Source of the DNA: Zavarzinia aquatilis
GTDB taxonomy: Bacteria > Pseudomonadota > Alphaproteobacteria > Zavarziniales > Zavarziniaceae
NCBI RefSeq assembly: GCF_003173035.1
Contig: NZ_QGLE01000011.1
Location: 62,001 to 126,000 of the forward strand
Length of the DNA stretch: 64,000 bases
Direction of reading: 5' to 3'
The stretch's first letter is position 1. Each line of letters opens with the position of its first letter. Below the pieces are notes generated by a model, which made no database searches, had not been told where the DNA came from, and saw only the letters and a program-made list of their open reading frames with translations. Below are positions 35,632 through 44,865 of the stretch, piece after piece. The position numbers and the translations under genes were made by a program.

Positions 35632-36720
35632 TCAGAGACCGGCGACAGCACGGATCGCCCGGGTGACGTCGCTCGCGGCTTCCATATGCAGCATGTGCCC
35701 CCGGCCCGGCAGGATGGTCAGCGGCTTGGGCGCGGAGGCGGGCGGCGCGATGATCCGGTCCTGCTCGCCCCAGAGGACGACGGTCGGCGCGTCGAGCCCA
35801 GCGAGCACCGATTCCGCCGCTGCCCCGGCCAGCGTCCGCGCCTGCAGGAGCGCGAGCGCCTCGCCGACACCGTCCAGCCGCTTGTAGTTCAGCAGCCCCT
35901 CGATCATGTCGCGGGTGACGAGCGCGGGATCGGCGAACAGCATCTCGACCCAGGGCTTAAGATCCTTGCGCTTCTCCGCCGCGATGAAACCGCCCGCATA
36001 GGCATCGTTCACCGCCGAGGACAGGCCGGCCGGCGCGATCAGGGCGAGCGAGCCGAGGCGCGATCCAAGGCGATCCGCGACGAGCATGGCGACGAGGCCG
36101 CCCATGGAGTGGCCGACCAGATGGACCTTCTCGAGCCCGAGCTGGGCGATCAGATCGACCACGGCATCGACCAGCACCGAGACGTCGCCGGTCCCCACGT
36201 CCTTGGTCGACTCGCCGTGACCCGGCAGGTCGAGGGCGATGGCCCGGCTGTCTTCGGCCAGCGCCGGCATGTTGAAGAGCCAGTTGTTCAGGTCGCCGCC
36301 GAAGCCATGGATCAACACGAAAGCCTCGCTCCGCGGCTCCCCGAGGTCGAGGACGCGGATCGCCCGGCCGCCGACGTCGATCACGCGGGGCGCGGGCGCA
36401 TCGTCGCCACCCTCCGCCCCGGCGGCCAGCTGCCGCTCGGCGACGAAGGCGTCGATCGCCTCATCGGCGACACCCGCGTCGGCGACGACACCGAGCAGCG
36501 CACCCACGGGCACGGTCTGGCCCTCCTCGATCACCCGGCGGCGCAGGATGCCGCCGTCGCGCGCCTCGAGGACATTGGTGATCTTGTCGGTCTCGATTTC
36601 CAGGATTTCCATGCCCGGCGCGATGCTCTGGCCGGGGCGCACCAGCCAGCCCGAGAGGCGGCCTTCGGTCATGGACATGCCCCATTTCGGCATGGTGATG
36701 GCGTGAATGGCGTCCATCAT
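35632..36720 (-). CDS. acoC: AcoC-like E2: lipoyl domain fused to alpha/beta hydrolase
   Basis: A 362-residue protein. Residues about 5-80 are a biotinyl/lipoyl domain (MPKWGMSMTEGRLSGWLV; lipoyl Lys in EIETDKITN). Residues about 115-360 are an alpha/beta hydrolase (LIHGFGGDLNNW; nucleophile elbow VGHSMGGLVA; His in GRGHMLHM). This architecture, in place of a normal E2 acyltransferase core, is typical of AcoC of acetoin dehydrogenase. It accepts the acyl group from E1 and passes it to CoA. It overlaps the E1-beta gene by 4 bases. No E3 gene is nearby, so a shared lipoamide dehydrogenase must serve. Confidence 0.88.
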   Translation of the reverse strand: MMDAIHAITMPKWGMSMTEGRLSGWLVRPGQSIAPGMEILEIETDKITNVLEARDGGILRRRVIEEGQTVPVGALLGVVADAGVADEAIDAFVAERQLAAGAEGGDDAPAPRVIDVGGRAIRVLDLGEPRSEAFVLIHGFGGDLNNWLFNMPALAEDSRAIALDLPGHGESTKDVGTGDVSVLVDAVVDLIAQLGLEKVHLVGHSMGGLVAMLVADRLGSRLGSLALIAPAGLSSAVNDAYAGGFIAAEKRKDLKPWVEMLFADPALVTRDMIEGLLNYKRLDGVGEALALLQARTLAGAAAESVLAGLDAPTVVLWGEQDRIIAPPASAPKPLTILPGRGHMLHMEAASDVTRAIRAVAGL

Positions 36721-37739
36721 GCGGCTCCCTTGCGGGTCCGGAGAGAAGCTTCGACCGCCGCCGCCACCCGCTCGGCCGAAGGCAGATAGAGGTCTTCGAG
36801 CGAGGGCGAGAAGGGCACCGGCGTATGGGGCGGCGTCACCATCTTGATCGGCCCCTTGAGAGCGTGGAAGGCGACATCGGCCACCTGGGCTGCGATATCG
36901 GTCGCGATATTGCAGCGCGGGCTCGACTCGTCGACGATCACGAGGTGACCGGTCTCCTCGACGCTTTCGACGATCGTGTCGAGGTCGAGGGGCGAGGTTG
37001 TGCGCGGGTCGATCACCGTCGCCTCGATGCCGCGCTTCGACAGAAGCTCCGCCGCGTCGAGCGCGACCTGCACCATGAGGGCGAGCGCGACGATGGTCAC
37101 GTCACCGCCCTCGCGCAGGACCTTGGCCTCGCCGAAGGGTACCGTATAGGCACCGTCCGGCACCTCGCCAGTCACGCCGTAGAGCAGCTTGTGCTCGAGG
37201 AAGATCACCGGGTCGTCGTCGCGGATCGCCTGGATCAGCAGGCCTTTGGCGTCGTATGGATTCGACGGGATCACGACCTTCAGCCCGGGGATATGGGTGA
37301 AGATCGGATAGAGACACTGGGAATGCTGGGCGGCGGTACGGAAGCCGGCGCCGATCATGCCGCGGATGACGACAGGCGTTACCGCCTTGCCACCGAACAT
37401 GTAGCGGAACTTGGCCGCCTGATTGAAGATCTGGTCGAAGCAGACGCCGAGGAAATCGGCGAACATCAGATCGGCGACCGGGCGCAGGCCCGTGGTGGCA
37501 GCCCCCACGGCGGCGCCGATGATCGCGCTTTCGCTCAAGGGCGTGTCGACCACCCGTGACGGACCGAATTCGGGATAAAGCCCCTTGGTCACGCCTTCCG
37601 AGCCCCCCCAGGCGTCCATCTCGCCCGAGGCGCCAATACCGCCCGAAATATCCTCGCCCATCACGATGACGCGGGGATCGCGCCGCATCTCATGGAAATG
37701 CGCCTCGTTCAGCGCCTGTTTGAATGTCTTCTTCGGCAT
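36717..37739 (-). CDS. acoB: Thiamine-dependent dehydrogenase E1 beta, AcoB-like
   Basis: A 340-residue transketolase-type beta subunit (FKQALNEAHFHEMRRDPRVI, MGEDISGGIGASG, EFGPSRVVDTPLSESAIIGA). It forms an alpha2beta2 E1 with the product of the next upstream gene (27-base gap). The E1 decarboxylates a 2-oxo acid or, in acetoin dehydrogenase, cleaves an acyloin. The AcoC-type E2 beside it favours the acyloin-type reaction, though branched 2-oxo acids remain possible. Confidence 0.88.
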   Translation of the reverse strand: MPKKTFKQALNEAHFHEMRRDPRVIVMGEDISGGIGASGEMDAWGGSEGVTKGLYPEFGPSRVVDTPLSESAIIGAAVGAATTGLRPVADLMFADFLGVCFDQIFNQAAKFRYMFGGKAVTPVVIRGMIGAGFRTAAQHSQCLYPIFTHIPGLKVVIPSNPYDAKGLLIQAIRDDDPVIFLEHKLLYGVTGEVPDGAYTVPFGEAKVLREGGDVTIVALALMVQVALDAAELLSKRGIEATVIDPRTTSPLDLDTIVESVEETGHLVIVDESSPRCNIATDIAAQVADVAFHALKGPIKMVTPPHTPVPFSPSLEDLYLPSAERVAAAVEASLRTRKGAA

Positions 37740-37766
37740 GTCGGCCCCTGAATGTCGGATTGCGGC

Positions 37767-38735
37767 TCAATAGCGGACGTAGACGTCGGTCACGAGGTCT
37801 TCCGGCCCGGGCAGCGGGCTTACCTTGGCGAGAGCGACCGCGGCCTCGATCTCGGCCGCGACCTCGGCATCGACGGTGTCGAGATCGGCATTCGACAGAA
37901 GACCGGCCTCGGTCACGCGGCCGCGGAAAATCTTCAGGCAATCATGGTCGCGCTTCAGCGCCGCCACCTCGCCGTCGGCGCGATAGGTTTCGGCGTCACC
38001 CTCGAAATGGCCGTAGAAGCGCGGCACCTTCACCTCCATCAGGGTCGGGCCGCCGCCGCCCCGTGCCCGTTCCACCGCTTCGCGCGCGGCCGACCAGACG
38101 GCGAAGAAATCGGTACCGTCGACCGAGACGCCGGGCATCCCGAAGGCGGCGGCGCGGTTCACGATGTCCTTGCAGGCGACCGACCATTGACTGGCCGTCG
38201 TCTCGGCATAGCCGTTGTTCTCGAACACGAAGATCGCCGGCAGTTTCAGGACGGCCGCGAAATTCAGGGCTTCGAAGGTGGTGCCCTGGTTCGAGCCGCC
38301 GTCCCCCGTGAAGGCGACCGCGACATTGCCGGTGCCGAGGGTCTTCGCCGTCAGCGCCGCGCCGCAGATCAGCGGCGGACCGCCACCGACGATACCATTC
38401 GCCCCCATCATGCCCTTGGACAGATCGGCGATATGCATCGAGCCGCCCTTGCCGCCACAGATACCGTCCTTGCGGCCATAGAGTTCCAGCATCATGCCGG
38501 TGGCGTCGGTATCCTTGGCGAGACAATGGCCGTGACCGCGATGGGTGCTGGCGATCATGTCCTCGTCGGTCAGGTTCATGCAGACGCCGACGGCGCTTGC
38601 TTCCTCGCCGGCATAGAGATGAACGAAACCCGGCAATTCACCGGTCGCGAATTCGACGTGGACCCTGTCCTCGAAATCGCGGATACGGCGCATCCGCCGG
38701 TAAGCGAGGAGCAGGTCCTCACGACTGAGCTGCAT
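37767..38735 (-). CDS. acoA: Thiamine-dependent dehydrogenase E1 alpha, AcoA-like
   Basis: A 322-residue E1 alpha subunit. The thiamine diphosphate motif runs from GDGGSNQGTTFEALNF to the Asn in FVFENNGYAE. The N-terminus (LLLAYRRMRRIRDFEDRV) and HRGHGHCLAKD are typical of AcoA and PdhA. The start at 38735 follows AAGGA; a longer in-frame extension into the region before phyH is not supported. It lies 28 bases after the PhyH-type gene, in the same operon. Confidence 0.9.
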   Translation of the reverse strand: MQLSREDLLLAYRRMRRIRDFEDRVHVEFATGELPGFVHLYAGEEASAVGVCMNLTDEDMIASTHRGHGHCLAKDTDATGMMLELYGRKDGICGGKGGSMHIADLSKGMMGANGIVGGGPPLICGAALTAKTLGTGNVAVAFTGDGGSNQGTTFEALNFAAVLKLPAIFVFENNGYAETTASQWSVACKDIVNRAAAFGMPGVSVDGTDFFAVWSAAREAVERARGGGGPTLMEVKVPRFYGHFEGDAETYRADGEVAALKRDHDCLKIFRGRVTEAGLLSNADLDTVDAEVAAEIEAAVALAKVSPLPGPEDLVTDVYVRY

Positions 38736-38763
38736 GTTGGTCTTCCTTGTCGCGACGGGGAAT

Positions 38764-39684
38764 TCAGATGAGGACGCTCCAGGTGCCGGGCTGAAGCTCG
38801 CCATCGTTTTCCTCGGACAGATCGGCGGCGCCGCGCTCGTCCTCGGGAATGTCGGTCAGCACCACGCGGCAATCGTTCTGGTCGACCCAGCCGAGATAGG
38901 GTTCGTGCGTCTTGTAACCGAGAAGATCCTGGATCTTGCGCGGCAGGGTCTTGGCGACCGCGGGCGGCACGGCGAGGAACTGCTCTTCCTCCTGGCGCAA
39001 CCAGCCGACGATATAGCCAAGGATCATGCCCGTGCGCACTTCACCCGTCGTATTGGCGCCGCCGCCATGGAAGGTGTCGGCGAAATAGACGAGGAGGGAG
39101 CCCCTGGACATTTCCGCCTGGCACCATTCACCGTCGACCGGCTCCCGCCCTTCGCCCCACAGATGACTGCCGGGGGCGACGCGGGTCGCGCCATTGCTGG
39201 CGGTGAAATCGGTCAGCGCCCAGATGCTGTGGATCAGGCGATGGTTCTGTACCGGGTGCTGGAACGGCCACAGCGCGTCGTCGCGGTGCATGTGCTGTGC
39301 CGTCTCGTTCGCATGGATGCTGATCGCCTGGGTGACCGAAATCCGATAGCGGGTGCACTGGGGCAGCAGAACCTTGTCACAGATTTCCATCACCAGTGGC
39401 TTGGTCGCCAGTTCGCCGACCGCCGCCGATTTGCCAAGGAGGCCGCAGCAACGCTTCGTGCTGTGACCGACGAAGTCGCCGCCGCCGAAAGGCGTGCGGT
39501 CGAGCCAGGGGCCGAGTTCGCGATTGACCGCGTCGACTTCCTCTTTGGTCGCGAGATCCTTGATGATCAGGGCGCCATCGCGGAACAGAACTTCGAGAAT
39601 GGCGTCGATCCCGGAATCGGCCGGCAGCGTGACCAGGGACGGCTTCGCGAGCGGCTCGGCTTTCATCATCTGCTGTGCATTCAT
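38764..39684 (-). CDS. Phytanoyl-CoA dioxygenase (PhyH)-family protein
   Basis: A 306-residue Fe(II)/2-oxoglutarate-type oxygenase. The iron triad is visible as His133-x-Asp135 (HMHRDD) and His206 (DTFHGGGA), with Arg217 placed to bind 2-oxoglutarate. Such enzymes hydroxylate at an unactivated carbon, often next to a carbonyl or amine. The start was set at ATG 39684 behind CGGAGA. It lies between the importer genes and the AcoABC-like genes, so it probably acts first on the imported substrate, making an alpha-hydroxy compound that the E1 can cleave. Substrate unknown. Confidence 0.88.
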   Translation of the reverse strand: MNAQQMMKAEPLAKPSLVTLPADSGIDAILEVLFRDGALIIKDLATKEEVDAVNRELGPWLDRTPFGGGDFVGHSTKRCCGLLGKSAAVGELATKPLVMEICDKVLLPQCTRYRISVTQAISIHANETAQHMHRDDALWPFQHPVQNHRLIHSIWALTDFTASNGATRVAPGSHLWGEGREPVDGEWCQAEMSRGSLLVYFADTFHGGGANTTGEVRTGMILGYIVGWLRQEEEQFLAVPPAVAKTLPRKIQDLLGYKTHEPYLGWVDQNDCRVVLTDIPEDERGAADLSEENDGELQPGTWSVLI

Positions 39685-39707
39685 GGCGATTTTCTCCGGA
39701 AACGGGG

Positions 39708-40499
39708 TCAGTGGGAACCGGGCTGGCGACCGCGAGACAGCCGCAGCCCGATGGTGACGAGAACGAGGGTGAGCAGGATCATGACGGTACCCGCGACATT
39801 GACGAGCGGGGTCGCCTCGCGGCGCAGGATCGACCACAGGACCATGGGCAGGGTGTTGTCGCGTCCCGTGAGCAGATAGGTGACCGCGATCTCGTCGAGC
39901 GAGAGCGAGAGCACGATCATGGTCGAGCCGATCAGCGCCGTCCTGATGTTGGGCATGGTGACGCGCCAGAAGATTTCCCACTCGTTGGCGCCGAGGTCGT
40001 GCGCCGCCTCGTATTGGGAACGGCCGAGCTGCTGCAGGCGTGCGAAGACTTCCGTCACCGTGATGCAGATGAGGGCGGTGCCCTGCCCCATCATGATGGT
40101 GAAGAGCGAGAGCTTGACCCCGCCCCAGACATAGAAGTTGAGCAAGGATACGCCAGTGATCACACCCGGCAGCACGACGGGCAACAGGACGAGGCGGCGG
40201 AACGTCTCCTTGCCCGGAAAATGGAAGCGATCGAGCGCGATCGCCCCCATGACGCCAAGCGGCACGCCGATGGCGACAGTGCCGAAGGCGACATAGACGC
40301 TGTTCCAGATCGCCTTCATCATCTGGCGATTGTCAAGCAGCGCCGTGTACCAGTCGAAGGTGAAGCCCTGGAACGGCAGGCCGACCCGCGGACTGGAATT
40401 GAACGACAGCACGACGATCAAGAGGATCGGCAGATAGAGGAACAGCATCACGCCGCCGGCGAGCGACCAGATGACGGGCGTGGGGGCCACGGATTTCAT
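39708..40499 (-). CDS. PotC-like ABC permease
   Basis: A 263-residue permease of the spermidine/putrescine PotC type with about six membrane spans and the EAA-loop YEAAHDLGANEWEIFWRVTM. With the PotB-like subunit it forms the channel of the importer encoded here. It lies 10 bases after potB and 23 bases before phyH. PotC-like permeases also serve other amines, opines and phosphonates, so polyamine transport is not proven. Confidence 0.88.
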   Translation of the reverse strand: MKSVAPTPVIWSLAGGVMLFLYLPILLIVVLSFNSSPRVGLPFQGFTFDWYTALLDNRQMMKAIWNSVYVAFGTVAIGVPLGVMGAIALDRFHFPGKETFRRLVLLPVVLPGVITGVSLLNFYVWGGVKLSLFTIMMGQGTALICITVTEVFARLQQLGRSQYEAAHDLGANEWEIFWRVTMPNIRTALIGSTMIVLSLSLDEIAVTYLLTGRDNTLPMVLWSILRREATPLVNVAGTVMILLTLVLVTIGLRLSRGRQPGSH

Positions 40500-40509
40500 G
40501 ATCGCCCTC

Positions 40510-41448
40510 CTAGAGCCGGACCTGGGTCCGCTTCTCCAGCCGGTTGACGGCGGAGATGAGCAGAGCCGCGAGCACGATGATGGTGACGCCGATGGCGGCG
40601 GCCAGCGGCCGGTCGTTGGCGACGCCGAGCAGGCTGATCACCACGCTGGAAATCATCAGCGAGTCCGAGCCGCCGAGCAGCGCGGGCGCGAGGAAATCGC
40701 CAAAGCCGAGCGAGAAGGTGATGACCGCGCCGGCCAGCACCCCGGGCACGCTGATCGGCAGGACGATCCGGCGGAAAATCTCGAAGCCGTTCGCCCCCAT
40801 GTCGCGCGCCGCCTCGATCAGGCTGCCCGGGATACGCTCGAGCTGGGCATAGATCGAAAGCACGGCGAAGGGCGTGAAGATATAGGTCAGCGTGAGCACG
40901 ACGCTGAAATCATTATAGAGGAAGATGCGGATGGGCTCGTCGATGAGGCCCGCGGACATCAGGCCCTTGTTGATCAGGCCCGACGGGCCGAGGATCGCCT
41001 TCCAGGCATAGGCCTTGACCAGATAGCTGGCCCACCAGGGCAGGATCACCAGGATATAGACGATCTGGCGCGCCCGCTCGCTCGGCAGGTTGAAGGCCAT
41101 GGCCATGGCGACCGGATAGGCGAGAAGCGACGAAAAGATCGCCGTCAGCAGGCCGATCCAGGCCGAGCGCAGGATGATCGGCGCGTAAGGCGCGTCGAAG
41201 AACACCTTGCGATAATTCTCGAGCGAGAAATCCGGCGCGAACAGCACGCCGTCCATCCGGCCGAAGCTGTAGAAGACCGTGATGGCATAGGGCACGAGCA
41301 TGAACAGCACGAACCAGAGCAGGGGCGGCAACAGCCAGATGGCCATGTGCCGGCGCTCCAGCGCCCTGGCGGACAATGGACGGCTCGTAACCTTGTTCAT
41401 TACGACACCGGCGCCTTCGGGGGCGCCTTGCGAAATCGGGCGCGCCAT
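40510..41448 (-). CDS. PotB-like ABC permease
   Basis: A 312-residue permease of the PotB/PotH type with about six spans (WLLPPLLWFVLFMLVPYAIT first) and coupling loop LIEAARDMGANGFEIFRRIV. ATG 41448 lies one base after the ATPase stop; an in-frame ATG at 41400 is an alternative that would remove 16 residues. It pairs with the PotC-like subunit. Confidence 0.88.
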   Translation of the reverse strand: MARPISQGAPEGAGVVMNKVTSRPLSARALERRHMAIWLLPPLLWFVLFMLVPYAITVFYSFGRMDGVLFAPDFSLENYRKVFFDAPYAPIILRSAWIGLLTAIFSSLLAYPVAMAMAFNLPSERARQIVYILVILPWWASYLVKAYAWKAILGPSGLINKGLMSAGLIDEPIRIFLYNDFSVVLTLTYIFTPFAVLSIYAQLERIPGSLIEAARDMGANGFEIFRRIVLPISVPGVLAGAVITFSLGFGDFLAPALLGGSDSLMISSVVISLLGVANDRPLAAAIGVTIIVLAALLISAVNRLEKRTQVRL

Positions 41449-41449
41449 G

Positions 41450-42535
41450 TCATTGCACCAGCACGCGGAAATCGGCCGGCCGCACGCCGAACCGCAGGGC
41501 GGCGCCGGGCACGATGCCGGGCTGGCCGATGCGGGCCTCGACCGTCACCTCTCTGCCATCGGCAAGGCCAACGACATGCTCGATGCGATTGCCGAGGAAG
41601 ACACTCTCGCGGTGTTCGCCGTCGATCCAGTTCAGGCTCTCGCCCTCGAAGATCGCGCGGTCGGCGCGGAACATGACGGTGACCTTCTGGCCGACGCCAA
41701 CACCGGCCGGCACCGCCGCGATGACCGTGCCCAGCCCGTCGAGGCGCAACATGCCCTCGCCGCCCTCGAGCCGCTCGACGGAAGCGTCGAGCAGATTGGC
41801 GGCGCCCATGAACTGCGCGACATAGCGGCAGCTGGGCCGGTCGTAGATCGCCTCGGGCGTATCGTATTGCAGGATGTTGCCGCCATGCATGACCGCGATG
41901 CGGTCACTCATGGACAGCGCCTCTTCCTGATCGTGGGTCACGAAGACGAAGGTCTTGCCCAGCGCGGCGTGGATACGCTTCAACTCGAGCTGCATCGCCC
42001 GCCGCAGACCGGCGTCGAGCGCGCCGAGCGGTTCGTCGAAGAGCACGATCGACGGCTCGGTGGCCAGCGCCCGGACGAGGGCGACACGCTGGCGCTGCCC
42101 GCCCGAGAGCTGGTGAGGCAGACGCCCGGCGAAATCGCCCAGATGGGCGAGGTCGAGATAATCCGCCACCCGCTTCGCGACCTCCGACCGCGACAGGCGC
42201 GGCTTCGAGCTGCGCAGGGTCAGGCCGAAGGCGACATTCTCCGCCACCGTCATATGGGGGAAGAGGGCAAGGTCCTGGAACATCATGCGCATGTCGCGCT
42301 TCGATGCCGGCCAGTCGGTGACATCGACGCCGTTGACCAGGATCTGCCCGCCGCTGGGCATTTCCAGCCCGGCGATCATGCGCAGGGTCGTCGTCTTGCC
42401 GCAGCCGCTGGAGCCGAGCAGGGAGACGAACTCCCCGCTGCGGATATCCATGCTGAGGCGATCGACGGCCTTGAAGACACTCCTCTCGCCATGGAAATGC
42501 TTTTCCAGGTCGATGAGGCGGATGGCGTAACTCAT
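41450..42535 (-). CDS. PotA-like ABC ATPase
   Basis: A 361-residue ATPase with Walker A GSSGCGKTT, Q-loop MMFQDLALFPHMTV, signature LSGGQRQR, Walker B IVLFDEPLGALD, switch VTHDQEEAL and a C-terminal TOBE domain (from about 280) typical of PotA/FbpC-class importers. The start ATG 42535 has GGAGGTGAG upstream. It is preceded 29 bases earlier by the binding protein gene. Confidence 0.92.
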   Translation of the reverse strand: MSYAIRLIDLEKHFHGERSVFKAVDRLSMDIRSGEFVSLLGSSGCGKTTTLRMIAGLEMPSGGQILVNGVDVTDWPASKRDMRMMFQDLALFPHMTVAENVAFGLTLRSSKPRLSRSEVAKRVADYLDLAHLGDFAGRLPHQLSGGQRQRVALVRALATEPSIVLFDEPLGALDAGLRRAMQLELKRIHAALGKTFVFVTHDQEEALSMSDRIAVMHGGNILQYDTPEAIYDRPSCRYVAQFMGAANLLDASVERLEGGEGMLRLDGLGTVIAAVPAGVGVGQKVTVMFRADRAIFEGESLNWIDGEHRESVFLGNRIEHVVGLADGREVTVEARIGQPGIVPGAALRFGVRPADFRVLVQ

Positions 42536-42564
42536 ACTCACCTCCACCGTATCGTCGACAGCTA

Positions 42565-43635
42565 TCAGGGTGCGGAAGCCGCCTTGGCCTGGTTGAAGAC
42601 TTCGAGATACTTGCTGCGCCGGGCCACCGGCTGCCACCAGTCGACCTCGTTCAGGACTTTGGGATCGTTGGTCTTCAGTTTGGTCAGCAGCGCCTTGGTG
42701 GCATCGTCAAGCAGGTCGAAAGCCTTGGCGTTGGAATAGGCATAGCCCGTCACCTTGGAGGCGATGGCCTGGGATTCCGCCGAGGAGACCCAGTCCAGCC
42801 AGGCGTAGGTGCAGGGATTCTCGCCCGCGCCCTTGACGACCATCCAGCTGTCGGACCAGCCACCGCGCTTTTCCTTGGTCTCGATATCGACCAGGTCGCC
42901 ATGGCCTTCGCCCCAGATCTTGCTGAGGGCGAGTTCGGTCGTGTTGCCGCCGAGAATGCCGCCCGAGGCATAGAGTTCGGTGAATTCCGCGTCGCTGGCC
43001 CAGAACTTCACGATATTGGGCTTCAGCGCGATCAGCGCCTTCATGGAGGCGTCGAGTTCCTCGTCCGTCATGTTGTAGACGTCCTTCACGCCGACATAGC
43101 GGGCGGCGAGATAGAGGCTCTCGAGATTGTCCCAGATCGCGATCTTGCCCTTCAGCGCGGGATCCCACAGGGCCTTCACGCTGTCGGCGCCGGGAACCGC
43201 ACCCTCTTTCAGGGCGACGCGGATATAGCCGAAGCCATAGGGCACGCCATAGAGATCGTCGCCCTTGGTCAGCCAGGCGGGCTTCTGGAAGGCGGGATAA
43301 TAATCCTTCAGATGCGGCAGCTTGGAGATATCCAGCGCCTCGACCGCACCGGCGTCGATCAGGACCAGGGTCGCGTCGTTCGACGGCGAAACGAGGTCGA
43401 TGGTCGCCGAGCCGGCGCTGATCGCCTTCGAGACCATCTCGTCGTTCGAGCTGACATAAGTCGGATTGACGGCGCAGCCGGTCTTTTCCGTGAAGGGCTT
43501 CACGAAGGCATCGTCGGCATAGCCTTCCCAGGTCAGAAGGTTCAGTTCGCCGTCGGCGAAAGCCTCTGCCACGGGAAAGGAAGCGGAGGCTACGAGAGCG
43601 ATGGTGAGGATGTTGAGCCGAACAGGATTACGCAT
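42565..43635 (-). CDS. PotD-like periplasmic binding protein
   Basis: A 356-residue periplasmic binding protein of the PotD/PotF group. A Sec signal (LNILTIALVASASFPVAEAF) precedes LNLLTWEGYADDAFVKPFTE, and later GVPYGFGYIRVA and WDNLESLYLAARYVG occur. The start was set at ATG 43635, where the signal begins and GGGGG lies upstream. It heads the operon of four transporter genes, phyH, acoABC and an aldehyde dehydrogenase. A cationic or amine ligand is likely from the family. Confidence 0.9.
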   Translation of the reverse strand: MRNPVRLNILTIALVASASFPVAEAFADGELNLLTWEGYADDAFVKPFTEKTGCAVNPTYVSSNDEMVSKAISAGSATIDLVSPSNDATLVLIDAGAVEALDISKLPHLKDYYPAFQKPAWLTKGDDLYGVPYGFGYIRVALKEGAVPGADSVKALWDPALKGKIAIWDNLESLYLAARYVGVKDVYNMTDEELDASMKALIALKPNIVKFWASDAEFTELYASGGILGGNTTELALSKIWGEGHGDLVDIETKEKRGGWSDSWMVVKGAGENPCTYAWLDWVSSAESQAIASKVTGYAYSNAKAFDLLDDATKALLTKLKTNDPKVLNEVDWWQPVARRSKYLEVFNQAKAASAP

Positions 43636-43790
43636 CTGAACCCCCAATTTCGCCCCGGCGAACATGCCGGCTAGTCTCCCAGGATTGGTCATGATGCCGC
43701 CCGACGGCGGTCTCACGAGGAAAAGCCTACACAAGGAAAGGGGAGAATTATTTTGCGATTGGCGCGGCGTTATTGATCAAATGCGACGTT

Positions 43791-44771
43791 CTACGCTTTC
43801 TCGCGCATGGGGCTGAGGGGCGAGAGGCTGTTGTGGAAGCGCAGCCGGAAACGCCGGGCCGGCATCCCGGTGACGGCGCGAAAGGCGCGGGCGAACACCG
43901 CACCCGAGGAGAAGCCGCAGGCGAGCGCGATTTCCTGCACCGGCATGTCGCTGAACAGGAGAAGAGACTTCGCGTGTTCTATCCGAAGATGCATGTAATA
44001 GGCCTGTGGCGTCCCCGCGTGATAACGCCGCCACAGATGCTGTAACTGTCGTAGTGACAGACCGACGGCGGAAGCGATTTCGGTCAGTGCCAGAGGCAAT
44101 TCGATGTTGAGGCGCATCAGGCGGATCGCGGCTTCGATGCGCTGGTCCTGGTGGTGCGCATCCTCCCGGTCGAAGCGGCGCTGAGCCGTGGCGCCGACCC
44201 GGCGATAGGGGGTCAGCAGTTCTTCCGTCAACATGGCGGACAGGCGTTCGCCGTCCGTTTCCTCGATGATCTCGAGCAGCATGTCGGTGATCGCCAGATG
44301 GCCGGCGCAGGTCAGGAAACGACCGTCACGGACGAAGATTTCCTCGACGAATTCGACTTCCGGATAGGCCTCGCGCGCGGGTTCGAGCACGTCGAAGTGA
44401 CAGGTCGCGCGCCGCCCGTTCAGCAGGCCGGCCCGCGCCAGCACAACCGGAGCATAATCAACCGCGACGACCAGCGCCTTGCGCCGCAGGGTCTGGCGCA
44501 CGACGCGGACGAGGTCTTCCTCGACCGCCGGAACCGGCTGGAGATTGAGAACGACGAACAGGATATCGGTATCGAGATCGGCGGCCGGCGTCGTCGGCTC
44601 GATGTTGCGACCGTTGGTGAACGAGACCGGAAGCCCGTTGAGCGTCGCGACCTTCAGGGCGAACCGCTCGGTCCCCGAGAACAGATTCGCCATGCGGATG
44701 GTATCGAGCACCAGGGCGACGTCGAGGTCCGTCGCCGGCGGGACGACGAGAAGGCAAATGCCGGTGCTCAT
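43791..44771 (-). CDS. GlxA-type AraC-family regulator
   Basis: A 326-residue regulator with an N-terminal DJ-1/PfpI-like ligand domain (LLVVPPATDLDVALVLDTIR, then ILFVVLNLQPVPAVEEDLV) and a C-terminal AraC double helix-turn-helix (TEIASAVGLSLRQLQHLWRR, then PVQEIALACGFSSGAVFARA). Members such as ArgR, GbdR and CdhR of Pseudomonas answer to arginine, glycine betaine and carnitine. It lies upstream of the potD operon on the same strand, 155 bases away, so it probably activates that operon on an amine or betaine-like signal. Start at 44771 is conservative; a GTG further upstream is possible. Confidence 0.88.
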   Translation of the reverse strand: MSTGICLLVVPPATDLDVALVLDTIRMANLFSGTERFALKVATLNGLPVSFTNGRNIEPTTPAADLDTDILFVVLNLQPVPAVEEDLVRVVRQTLRRKALVVAVDYAPVVLARAGLLNGRRATCHFDVLEPAREAYPEVEFVEEIFVRDGRFLTCAGHLAITDMLLEIIEETDGERLSAMLTEELLTPYRRVGATAQRRFDREDAHHQDQRIEAAIRLMRLNIELPLALTEIASAVGLSLRQLQHLWRRYHAGTPQAYYMHLRIEHAKSLLLFSDMPVQEIALACGFSSGAVFARAFRAVTGMPARRFRLRFHNSLSPLSPMREKA

Positions 44772-44865
44772 GTCCGGGCGGGACAGGGGAGCGGGAAGAG
44801 ATATTCCCTTGTCATGGTCCGGCAGTTTAGGGCGGGCGTCGGTCACGGCAAGGCATAGTAAGGCG

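Noticed and set aside
39708-43635. Assignment of the PotDABC-like genes as a true spermidine/putrescine importer
   Set aside because: The family covers many amines and other solutes, and the catabolic genes in the same operon are not polyamine genes. Only the family name is kept.
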